The notes under the pieces: generated by a model
Told to the model about the DNA's origin: nothing
Seen by the model: the letters and a program-made list of their open reading frames with translations, nothing else
The model's database searches: none
Shown: positions 11,341 to 23,800 of the stretch, piece by piece
Layout of the letters: each line of letters opens with the position of its first letter
How positions within the stretch are numbered: the first letter of the stretch is position 1
Position numbers and translations under genes: made by a program
Source of the DNA: Marisa cornuarietis
Lineage: Eukaryota > Mollusca > Gastropoda > Architaenioglossa > Ampullariidae
NCBI GenBank assembly: GCA_004794655.1
Contig: SMMW01000046.1
Coordinates: 7,675,501-7,739,500, forward strand
Length of the DNA stretch: 64,000 nucleotides
Direction: 5' to 3'

Positions 11341-12540
11341 CAAACATCAAGGAGTAGACAGGCCGCCAATGGTGGACCCAACGAAAAAGGCGCAGGATAG
11401 GCCCCACTGGCGCGCCTTCACCATGGCTGCGTCTCATCATGTCTCATTACCTATCCCCACTAACGACTGGTCACAGTTAATAGAGCGATATAAATAGCGT
11501 TGATAGATTGTAGTCATCTTGACAGATTGGGGTCTCTTTGTGAAGGTCATAGCACATGGCGATATGTAGCTGTTGAATTAGGATTTCAATTTTGTTAAAG
11601 GTTGATTTTGAAAATTATTTAAATCGTTACAAACAATCATTACAAAAATAGCATCACTTTTACAGTAAACTTTGAAAACTAACGGCGTTATCCAATACAG
11701 GAATTTGAGAAAAGTTATTGCTGTTTATATCTCCGGGAAAACAATCGCTGGTCTTTCTGTCACATTCATATAATATATATTATAAAGATATTATCTTTAG
11801 CCTGAAGCAATTAGGACCTATTAGGGCCAGATGTATTAGCATACAAGTAAGGCACTCAGATTGCGGATTTATGTACATTCGAGTTAAGAGAAGACTATTA
11901 ACTGTACGATTTCACAACTTTTGATGACTTAAAAATCGTCCCATTCATCAAAAAAAAAAATTAACAAACGATTCAAGTCATCAGTAATCGAAAGATTCTT
12001 CCTTTACTAATTATAATTATCAGCACACACACCCACTACACTCACATATCGCGACTTTTAGCTTTTAAGCTACCCTGGTCGCAGAGACCGTCAAGACCTC
12101 TACCCCCTTCCCCCTTGCACCTCCCATTCCTAGTTTGCTATTTCTGCCTAAGGGTGTAACGGACATTCTTCGAGATATTAACAACACAAAGCGTTGTAAA
12201 GCTGTGAATCATCACTGTCCTGGTGTTGCTTTAAAGCATTCCAGCAGACAGCGCGCCGCGGTGTCCGGCATGATACGCACGTGATAGTGTTGACGGCCCC
12301 TGGCAGTGTCCTCACGCCCCTATAACCCGCTCTTGTGACCCGTTAGCCCTCCACCTCATTTGTTAATAGTCCACCGCGTCGTGACTAGAGATCTCCAGGT
12401 AACTTAATAGTCTATGTCTAAAGCAAACTGGTAGTATAATTTGTAAATATAAGCATACATACGTCTTCTGGAATTGTTCACAATCAGAGAAATATATCAG
12501 TCTTAATATGCATAAGCCTTAACACCGACTAAAAGTCTAG
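11341..12540. other. Intergenic, nothing recognised
   Basis: Mostly AT-rich sequence with no open frame of note and no clear repeat structure. Confidence 0.5.
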
Positions 12541-12544
12541 ACTG

Positions 12545-13130
12545 CCGACCTGCAGTTGTTCTCCTCACCCTACTCTACATATGCCATTGAGACCTGGCCC
12601 ATCTACACCAGGCAGGCCCAAGCAGCTAAGGTAGTTGCACGCGAGCTCCCTCCACTATCTGCTGGCAGAACACCGGAAGTCCCACATGACCAGCATCCAC
12701 ATCCTTCTGTTTAGATCGCAAGCTAGACGGGCTGAACATGTCCGCATGTCCGAAAGCTGCCTGCCGCACTTTCTGCTCTATGGAGTACTGTGTCAGGGCA
12801 GGTACATAATTGTAAGACAAAAAATTGAATAGATAAATAAAGCGCTACAAAGACAACCTCAGTCCCCCTAATAAACCTTGACATCGTACTGCCAGCTGGC
12901 AAGCCCATACCTTCAACCGCTCATCCTGGCGCAGTACTCTCACTCATGGAACGTAAGCAGCTGAGTGCCCTGAGACTAGACGCGTCATGGCAGCGAAAGA
13001 GAGACACGCAGCCTACAAGGCTAGAATGTCTACTCATGCCACCACCTCACCTTCTCGCGTATGGTCTACATGTTTAAGGTTTTTCTGGGCCCGAAATGGC
13101 ATCATCATCCATATACCAACCCATAACCAC
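12545..13130 (+). pseudogene. Second non-LTR retrotransposon relic, ORF2 C-terminus
   Basis: In shifting frames it reads TYAIETWPIYTRQ, then SIHILLFRSQARRAEHVRMS, then LLYGVLCQGR, then FNRSSWRSTLTHGT, then MAAKERHAAYKARMSTHATT, ending VWSTCLRFFWARN...HIPTHNH. These match, in order, the C-terminal region of LINE-type proteins (YGIETW, SIE-LL-RSQLRW-GHV-RM, LLYGEL--GKR, R-SWRS, MAAKE-RAARKAR) and their final finger of the form C-xx-C...H-xxx-H. Several stops and frameshifts show it is dead. Its sequence differs from the relic at 10.7 kb, so two LINE types are represented. Confidence 0.85.
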
Positions 13131-14265
13131 TGAAACTAAACCCTTAATTTTTATTTATTTATTTATTTCAAGTAGTTATAGCCATCATCGGCCTCTTATG
13201 GACGAACGCGCGCGCGCGCGCGTGGTCCGGGGCTTTTCTTCAGACCTTTGTAGTGTCGATCTCACCTTTGTGGTGTCGAATGGATGACCACATATTATTG
13301 CAATCGCACCTGCAATAAAATTGAAAACAAGCATACGGCCCTGTAGGCATAATGAAGTTAAAACACTTCGAAAATATAGACTGCGTGTTATATTCAGTCA
13401 ATAACCCACCTACTCTGCCTTTGTAAGTTGCTATTATTATTATTATTCGTCTATCGTTCAGTATCCGTCTTTCTGTCGTTACATCTTAATTTCTATTCTA
13501 GTTCGGCAAAGAACCATTTTGCGTTTATTTTAAACTCTGCCTAACATATTTTCTGGCACTTTAAGCATTTTGCGAATATGTGCAAATACAAATACAAGAA
13601 TTTCTGGGTGTCCAGGGCCGATTTCTATGTGCTGCCTATGATACTCAATGATCGTACTATTTAATATGTCTCATCATACAAGAAAAGTTGTATTTCAGTG
13701 AAAGTAGGCGCGCTCGCGGATATGTGATGCATATTCGTCCCAATGTATATGTGTGTGGTGGGAGGGGTGCATGTATATGTGCATTTTTCCTTCTGCCCCG
13801 AATCACATGAAAATTTACCATTTCTGTTCATAAAACTTAGTCGATGATCATATTTTTTAACATGATTTCGTTAAAATTGTATCGTGACACTGTGTCAGGT
13901 TGTCAGTGCGTAGCACTATCACAGAATACGTATGGAAGTCAATTGTAAAGGTGTCCAAAATAGATTGAATAAATTGCCGAAGCAATTCAAATTTTATATC
14001 ACTTCAATATCAAAAGTTGTGATCTTCAGATCTTCAACTGACCACCTACTGTAGCAGCCACCGCATTTTCCACAGTACATCGCGTCTCTGAATATGATGG
14101 CATGCCTCTGTCACCTCCAACAGCACAGACGTTTCCATTCAGTCAAATTATATCTTGTCATTTCTCAATTCACAGAAAGTTCACTTGGCAACGCTGGTCG
14201 TTTGGATGAGATCCTGGGAGGCTTAGGTGCCAAGATCTGTTCAAGACAGGATAGTTGAATTCCAA

Positions 14266-14321
<56 letters not shown>

Positions 14322-14822
14322 GAAAGATCTGAGGAGGAGAATTCCTGATGTTACAAGGATTCCATAATTGAGGTCTACAGCAGAGAATAAGCGCTAACTA
14401 TATATGCAAGAGGCATTTGATTAAGCCTCGATCATTTTCAAATGTTCACATTAATTGGAGGAAAACACATTAAAATCTATGATTAAAGATGTGAACTTTA
14501 AAAACACTCGTCAATATCGAAAGCTATTACAAAACTTTACCAGAGATTTGTAAAAGGCTGCAGACGGTTACCCAGGATAAGGGAGGCTATTATCAATACT
14601 CCGTCAGAAAGGGTCATAGTTATTGCTTCCCTTTATCTGCATTCCTGAATTTCTCCCTCCAGACATGGCTTTGATATTATCTCTTAATAAAATAAAATTA
14701 ATATTTTTTAGAAATTCCTACATATTTTTCTGCATTTTTGGTTAGCAATTCACGAAGCACGTCTTGTTTTTAAATCAAGCGTTTGCAGTAATCTCCCCTG
14801 TTATCGCGTCTGCTGTGGGGCA
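13131..14822. other. Intergenic upstream of VPS39
   Basis: Unique AT-leaning sequence with short ATT and GC dinucleotide runs. It should contain the VPS39 promoter, but I cannot place a transcription start. Confidence 0.45.
14266..14319. repeat. (GAT)n microsatellite
   Basis: Eighteen uninterrupted GAT units, about 570 bases upstream of the VPS39 start codon. Confidence 0.95.
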
Positions 14823-14832
14823 GTCATGTGAT
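14823..14832 (+). promoter_or_regulatory. E-box, CLEAR-like (GTCATGTGAT), upstream of VPS39
   Basis: GTCATGTGAT lies 54 bases before the VPS39 start codon and matches the CLEAR consensus GTCACGTGAC at 8 of 10 positions. In vertebrates TFEB/MITF factors use CLEAR sites at lysosomal genes, so placement before a HOPS gene is suggestive. The same 10-mer also occurs by chance near 7,275, so this is weak evidence. It may lie in the 5' UTR. Confidence 0.3.
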
Positions 14833-14885
14833 TGCCGATGGCCACATTTATCAACAACACATAACGATGATACGACACTCTCAAA

Positions 14886-17800
14886 ATGCACGACGCCTTT
14901 GAACATGACGCCATCCTGGACAAGCTGCCTCTTGGCATTGAATCCATTGCGTGCTACGGTAGTAGCGTTATCTCGTATATTTTTTGCGTATTTGTGAATT
15001 ACTTAACTCTAACAAATGCAAACACCAAAGTATAAAACGAAACACCTTTCGTTACCAATTCTTCCTCGTTACAATACTGCTGCTTTTCCCCTTCTTATTG
15101 TGAATTTTAAACGATTGTGATGATGATGATAATTTGCTCAATATCTTTTACATTAATGAACGCTAAAGGTATATTTGATGGTTTAAACGGCGGCACCTTA
15201 AAGAGGCAAATCACTCGATAATAATTAAACTCGAGCATTACTGCATTGGGAAATATTGTTAACTTACAACAACAACAACAAAAAATTTACAGTGTAATAA
15301 AACAAGGAAGTTTGTAATAACCCTTTAAAATTGTGATATAATTCATATATAGTCTCTTAAAATATGTAACGCATATAAGATATGGCTTTCGTTAATTGTG
15401 TGAGCATTCATTTGAACAGACAATATTCTGCTGGTGGGAACAAAACAAGGCCACCTTCTCCAGTATAGGATCACTCGGAACCAGTCGGCTGGTAAGAACT
15501 AAAATATTTTACCACATATTTGAAGTGAGCTTAATTTTGTAATGTTGCAGGACTAATTTTGTAGAAGTTTAAAAATATTACTCAAAAGTGTACAATTTAG
15601 ATTCAGTTCACCTGAAAATAGTAAATGAACATAGGTTCAGAATTGATGCTGTCAGTATTGTGTATGTAACTGTTGTGAATGTGCAAGGAATATAAAGTCA
15701 TTTTTTAAATTTATAGGTTTATACTCATTTTCAGATTCCAAAAAATATCATACTGATCTTGAAAGGTCCCACAAATCATTTTCAAAGAAGCCTATTACTC
15801 AGGTAATAGAAATTTCAATTATATTACTTAATATCTTGCTCAATTTTAAGAGTAAGCAGACTACCATGATTTTTTCAAGTGGTGTATCAAAGATCTGATG
15901 CTTTTGATATTTACCCTGACAACTATATTCTTCATTTACAGGAAGAGTAGTAAAGGAGAGAAGTCACTGTTATTTACTAGCTTTAATTAGCTGTAACAGA
16001 AACTAAATTCTACTTCACAAGTCTGAAAGTTCTGTTAATTTTTTTAAATAGGGTCTTATGACATAGATCTTGTGGTGGTGGAGAAATGTGATGTTTAGTA
16101 ATATTGTATTAAACTTTAAAATTACAAAATGTGCACTTTCATTTTATTCACTTAATCTAATTACATGTATGTATAAAAACAATTTTTATACTAATATTTT
16201 TGCAGGTTGTTGCCGTGCCTGAACAGTATATTTTAATAAGTTTATCAGGTAGGCCTTTGAAACTGATTATCATGCTGAATAATGAATGTAAAGTCTAAGT
16301 AAAATGTGACTCAATGAGAATTTGTGTGACACAATTGAAGTAGATTACTGTTAACTTATATGAGCATGTGAGAAAGGCCAAATAATTTGTTAAGAGGGAG
16401 CCATTGTTGAATATTACTAATGGAGACATGGGGTTTGGGTTTTTCAGTTTTCTTGGTGGTACTTTGCTGTAAATTCCCCTCCCCCAGCACCTGCACACAC
16501 AGACTTTCTCACATATGTTCTTGTTTCTACAATAAGACAATGTCATCAGTGTGCATGACCTCACAACCTTCAATCTCATCACCTGTGTCAATAAGACCAA
16601 AGGAGCAACTTTGTTTGCTGTTGACTGTCAGGTAAGAGGACAATTTTAATTAAAGAGTTCAGTGACACAGGGGCAGAAGCTATACAAGACTAATGAAATT
16701 AACATGCATTAATATAGGGATATGTATTTGGTTGTTTTTAAACTCTTATTACTATATATGTTTGCATGCATTCAACCACACAGATGCATTTTCTCTGTCA
16801 TTGTTTCTCACTAATGCTCACACAAACATGTACACACAGACACACACACACACACGCACACATACAGAGACTAGAAGTAATTTATAATTTTCTAGTTCTG
16901 TTTCAGTTGATAGTAAGATTTTTTTAATATTTTTGTCACAAGCTGGTTTCTCAATGCATGTCAATGAACAACACATGTACTGTGCCTAAAACATAAGTAT
17001 CTGAAGCAAAACTGCTAAGTAATGATGATTTTTTATGTACTCATAGGGCTGGTGAAAACTATTTTTGTTTGCATGCATGTGTGTGTGTGTGCACCCACAT
17101 GAGGGTGCATGTGCATTTCAGAGACAGAGTGCATAATGCACTTACTTGTTCATCTGTGTGTTTAGCCCAAAGAAGCAGATTCTGGTGTAACTCAGTATTA
17201 TCTTCGTATGAGTGTGGCTTCCAAGAGGAAAATACAGGTAAAAGCAGTGGCTTCTTTAAAATATAATGCAGATTATACTGCTCCCATCAGAGTTTTGTCT
17301 CAGCATGTAGACCATATGCTAGTGACATACAAAGGAAATGTGAGTCTTGCTGGTTTTTAGAGTTCTATTCTATTCCTTGACATAACCTGTGCTAGTTGAC
17401 CCCTCTTTGTTGTCTGGAAGGGTGGGGAGGAGATAAGATGGGGACATCAGTTTCTAGCCTTCAGTATGTGAAAATAAGTCTCAGGAGCTCAGACATATTT
17501 CTATCTGCATTTTATGTTTGTCAAAACAGATTACTGTCAGACTATCATTTTAGGAACTGTTTGTGATAAACGTATGGTTCATATCAGATGATCAAATAAT
17601 GGCAAAACTTGTGTCACATGGAGAATGCTAAGAGAACTGAACAAAGCATTCTCTTGATGATGTTTCCTTATTTGTGCAGCTTTTTTACTGGAAGAACAGA
17701 GAGTTTTATGAGCTGCTTGTAAGTATATAGGCTGGCCAAGGGCATGTGTTACGTTTATTTAGCTGACTGTCCAATATACGCATTATATCTAGATACATGA

Positions 17801-20800
17801 TGGTGTCTTCCATCAGTAGGAAGTTTAATACCTCCAAAACCTGTGCTGCACCATTAATGCATACAGGATGAGTCAAAAGTAGGAATATAGTCATGGTATT
17901 TTTGTACTGTACTCTTCACCTACTTTTGGCCAATACTGTATAAATATGGATAAATGGACTGTTGAAAATATATAACATAACTATTTCTATTTTAGATAGG
18001 CAGTACTCTTAAGTACAAAACTCATATAAGAAGAGTCTGCAAACCAGAATATTGTATCAATGGAATTAAAGAGATTAAGACAGTGACTCCTAGCACTGAG
18101 TTTGTATTTCATGCTTCAAAACTTTAAGAAACTTTTAAGAACTGTTTGGATATTAGTAACAAAAGGTATATAGAATTTTATCTACTAGAATGATTTTCAG
18201 AGTGATCTGAGCCTTTATGACTACCCACATGCAATGTGCTGGAGTAAAGATTCTCTATGTGTTGGCTTCAAGAGAGACTACTATATCATAAATGTAAGTG
18301 TTATATGTTGAATGAGAAACATGAGTATACAGTGTTATATTTTCTCCCTTCCATTCTCATTGTTAATATTTTATTGTTCTGTTTACATGCGTCTAGCTCC
18401 TGTTTTATTTGTAATAAGTTTTTACTTATGAAAAGAGGACTAAGTCAGAATGCAGAAAGAATAAAATATAAAGATTCAGTGATATGACGCATGCCACACT
18501 ACGTCTAAAAGTCGAACAGCATAGTGTCATTGTTTTTTCATGCATTCATGAATCCTTAGGCAAAGACCGGAAATCTTAGAGAGCTCTTCCCACTTGGCAA
18601 CAATCAGCCTGAGCCGCTCGTTGCTCGCCTCAAAGATAACCGTTTGGTACTTCAGCGAGACAAGATGTCTATCATCATAAACTCTGAAGGGGAACCTACT
18701 CAGCGTGAGCCCATCAACTGGACAGAAATTCCTTTAGCTATTGGTATGAATACCTTAAATTGCATGTGAAAACGCCCCAGGAAACAGAAACCTCTTGAAT
18801 TTAATCAAGACTTAATTTGTTACTTTTCGGAATATTAGTGCTACTTGTGATAATGTCGGATCCACAGCTTCACTCTGCAAGCCTCGTAGTTGGACAGCTA
18901 GACGCACGGAGATGAAGGTGCCTGTCACCACAGCAGTGACAATCAGGTGTCATGGTTTCAGATTTCAGTTCTGACATGTCTCTTTCTTTCTATGACACCT
19001 GTTTACAGGACTGACCGGCGGTAGTTTACTCTGAAGACTCCGGTTTCCTCAACCCTTTGTATGTGTGTTTGGTGGGGGTTGAAGAAGATGCTATATAACT
19101 GAAAATTAGTTATTTGTATATTTTTAGCTTAAGCAATTGAAATGTCTGCAGTGAAAATATAACAGTATGATTTGTCCTCACAGTTTGCAGCTTCTGGTTT
19201 ATTGTGGTACACTGGTACATTGTCCTTTAAATTTTATTTTTTCTTTGTGTTGTAAAGAGCGTGGCTGCCAGACTTTTAGAATTGGTTGTTGTTGTCATTA
19301 CTATAATATAGACTTTTCCAGGTTAAATTTATTTCTAAGTTTTACTCTAAACACAGAAATGTTTGTGTTGATTTGCAAGGACAATGCTATTAGTTTAGGT
19401 AAACATTTAACATATGTTTATAGCAATCTTAAGGAAAGTGCAGCTTATCACTTTAATTTTCTGCTTCTCATTCTGTTTTTCATTTATGCAGGTTGAGCAT
19501 CTTAATTGGTAACATCCATTAAACAAGACATTATGAATAAAGATATGGATTAAATGTTGCTTTTGTTGTTGTGTGCTAATCAAAGTTATATACTGAAATA
19601 ATACAATTTTGCTAACTTATACTTATCCTCTGAAATTATTTGTAGAGCATTTCCCTCCATATCTGGTGGCAGTCCTACCAAAGTACGTGGAGGTTCGAAC
19701 CATTGAGCCTAAGCTTATGATCCAGAACCTACAGCTGGATAAGGCTCGCCTTATTTGCCAGGGAAGGTGAGATATTTTACTTGCAACCATAACAAATTAT
19801 AGCTTTTAAAAAAATATATTTAGGTCCAGCTCCTCTTGTCTCTTGACATGAAAGAGCTTCAACAAAAAGTGATGAATCAAAGTACCAAACTTAAATCACA
19901 TGAAACTGAAAATGACAAATGCACTTTTTAAATATACCAAACTGTCTTACACTTATATTTATCATTATGTCTTGTTAGAATATTGATTTAAGATGGCAGT
20001 AATGTGTCTTGTGTTGTAAGTGACAAAAAAGTTCATGCATATGTCAAGCAAAAGCATGGAACTAAAAGTAAAGGGGACTTTAATTTTAATGACGGAGGCT
20101 TTTAAATCTCATTCTCTTCAATGTTATTACAAACCAAATAAGTACACAGAAAGAACAGCATAATAGGCTGGGGGCCCTTATCTTGACCGTTGAATATTGC
20201 AGTGGTGTTATGTATGTGGCATCTCATAACAATCTATGGCGTCTGCAACCATTCTCGCCATCTCAACAAATTCGTGGATTGCTGCAAAATAAACAGTTTG
20301 AACTGGCCCTCAAACTAGCAGTAAGTTAGATTTTTAATGTTAAATCTTTGCAGAGATTTTCTTCATGTGGAGAATTATTTATTTATATATTTCTAAATGT
20401 ATAGTACTTAGTGAAACATACAGATATCCAGGCTGAAATTTTTTTATTTTCCTTCAGAATAAAAAATATCTACCCAAAATCGGAATAACAATTTAATGGA
20501 GCCTATTTATCTCTTACGTTTCAAAATGACAAAAGTTGTATGAGATACACTATATTGGTATGAAGTTGTACAGGCTGCAAGTGGTGCTCATCACAAGCTT
20601 AAAGGACACCAGTAATTATTTTATCTTTCAGGAGCAAGCTGATGAACCTCCACATGAAAAAGAGAAACGTATACGGAACATCAACAACTTGTATGCATTC
20701 CACCTATTCTGTCAGCACCGATTTGAAGAGTCACTTCAGCTTTTCTCCAAGCTTGGTACAGGTGAGGAATGGAACCTTTCTCATATTTTAAGATTAAAGG

Positions 20801-23800
20801 TAAATTTTCTCAAATAACTGATGCACATATAAGACTGATTATGCATAGTATGCATTCAGCCACAATATCTTGTTCTTGGGAGAGATTCTATGTCAAAATA
20901 AGACCCTTCTGTGTCTTTCAGACCCTTCACACGTTATAGGGTTATACCCGGATCTCCTGCCTCCTGATTACCGCAACAAGTTGGAGTACCCAGAAAAAGT
21001 GCCAGACTTAGAGGGGCAAGAAATGGAAAGAGGAATAATGGCACTTATTGAGTACCTCACACAGGTTGGGTGGTTTTGATATATTTTCTGAATAATCAGG
21101 TTCGAGGAGTAAGTTGAACTTTTTCCTGATTATCTATACACTATGTCATAGAGGCATGTGAGAGGTTAATAACATCATGTTAAATTCTCTTGTATCATCC
21201 ATATCAGAGTATCTTTTTTATCGGAGTCTCCCATATTTCAACGGTTACAAGATTGCCTTGTGAATAATTATAGGGCTTTTTGATACATCAAGAAGGTGTA
21301 GCTTGCTTGCCTCCCCTTGCTCAATCATACTCTACACTTCTTGCTACAGAAACGCAACGAGCTGATAAAGAAGGATGACATAGTTACCACAGCCATTGTG
21401 GAGGGCAACACAACCATCAAATCTAAGAAACAGCTTAGCCAAATTATCGACACAACTCTTCTCAAGTGTTACCTTCAGGTAACAAGACATATTTGATCCT
21501 TAATCTGTAATGTTAAACAACATACTCAGCTGATGAGAACATAAACGATGATATTGTCTTTCTGTCCACAATACCTTCAGCAAACAAGGATGTTTTGCAG
21601 ACATTGCCATTTTATTTTTATGTGTATTTTTTTGTAGTTATTTTTAGAAGCAAGACATCTTTTTTGTCATTGCAGACAAATGAAGCACTTGTTGCACCAC
21701 TGCTGCGGCTGAAAGACAACAACTGCCATGTAGAGGAGAGCGAGAGAGTGCTAAAGAAAAAGGAGAAATTTAGCGAGCTTGTCATCTTGTATGAAACCAA
21801 AGGGCTGCATACAAAAGGTACAAAGACACTATACAGCTAGTCAAGCAAAACATTAACATCCATAAAATGTATTGTAAAATGTAATCCTTTATCCCAACAC
21901 ACCAGTCACTTGTCGATGGTGTTTTTCATGCTAGACAAATATGTGAGCAGTTCACTTGACAGCTGAAGCTTCTTTGTAAGTGTTGTTCTGTCTGAAAATG
22001 GAGATGGATAGCATTACAGATATACTGTCCAGCAGAGCCAGCACTAGGGTGGGGTGAGCAGGGCAACCACCCCAGGCCCGTGCCTGAGGTGGCCCCACGA
22101 AAGGAGATTCCATGAAAAGGTATATTGCCTACACTTACGACTAAAGGCCCTGCATACAGCATTCACCCAGGGCCCCATGAGGCCCTGTATATTCCTAACA
22201 CCAGCTCTGTGTCCTGGTTTGATTTACTTCATTGGTCGTTTTTACGCTGTTTACAACTGTTTATTTTTGTATGAATCTAGCATGGAATGAAATGTTTTAT
22301 TTTCTCCCTTCCAAGCTCTGGCTTTGTTGATGAAGCAGGCGGTGAGGCCTGATTCTCCCCTGAAGGGTCATGAAAGAACAGTGCTGTACCTACAACATCT
22401 AGGTATGTTCCAATTGCAGAACCCTAAACATGGCTTAGACAAAGGTGGAAAAAGAGAGGTTAATTCCAAGCCCATGTAATGTTTAGGGTTAATGCCTTAT
22501 TAGACTAATGGCATCGTCAGGAGGTTTATTTGGATAGACATGTAGGTAGGGATTTAGCGTGCATCTTAATAGTTTTTATTTCTTTGAGTTTTTTTTTTTA
22601 ATTTTTACTCGCAGGGTGATCAAAGGATCATAGTGTAATTTTTATTTATGCTGCATCGTCAGCATCGTTATGTCAGAGAAAGAAATGGAGGAGTCAAGAA
22701 TCTGTGCATGTTCTAGTATGTTTACCTGCTTGTTGGGACGCACACATGTGAAAGTAGCTTAAAAATTCAGCATGTTTCACTGTTTTACATCTTAGGCTCG
22801 GAACACTTGGACATCATATTCCAGTATGCAGAGTGGGTTCTAAAAAATCACCCTGAAGATGGAATCAAAGTGAGTTTGAACTGTGGCTCTCCTCTAAAAT
22901 ATTCTGTCTGACTACATCTAGATCATCTTTCAATAAAACTTCTTTAGTTTTGAGATAAAATTTAGCTTTTAGAAGTGTTAACATTCATTTAAATGTGTAA
23001 AGGTGTGTAAAATGTTTTAATATCCATGTAAAAAGTTGGTGTAGAGCTTATATGTACTGATCATCATTAATAGTTTTGCACTCTGCTTAAAAAAAAAATT
23101 CTTCTGTTTTTATTGGATTGGTTTTAAATATATACTGCCTATGAACTGTAGTTATGAATCAGAGGTAAAGTTACCTTAGAGTTAGCTATGTGCTTCAGTT
23201 GTCAAGTATGAGTAAGGCTTTAGCTGTGAGCTGTAGTTATGAAGTAGATGTAAGCTTACCTTAGAATTAGCTATGAGCGATATTTTTGAAGTAAGGATAA
23301 AGCTACCTTAAGCTACCTCAAAGGTAGCTATGAACTGGAAGCATTCCATGGTTCTGTAAATAAAATATATTTAAGGGTCATTTCCAGGGTCCACAGCTAT
23401 GGTTACAGAGGATTTGTGAGGGCATAGATATTGAGCAGAGTTAAAGTAAACTCAGAGGTACCTAGCCTTTTTCAGTTTTACTCATCGTAAATGCTTTATG
23501 GGAAGACTATTGAATTCCGGTTTTTGTGGTCAGATCTTCACAGAGGACTTGCCTGAAGTAGAGTCATTGCCAAGACAGAAGGTTCTTGACTACCTGGAAA
23601 AAATTACTCCATCTTTAGCAATCCCATACCTGGTGAGGTCACTTGTATGCTTTGTCTGATTTTATTTTGTGGTCCTAATATCTAGCAGCTAAAGAGATTA
23701 TTTTTATTTGATGCGTGTAAATGTAATGCTTATTTGTAGATTCTGTGAAGTCCTGTGTTTGTAAAACAGTTATTAGATAACTCTGAAGTGGTTGTAAGAT

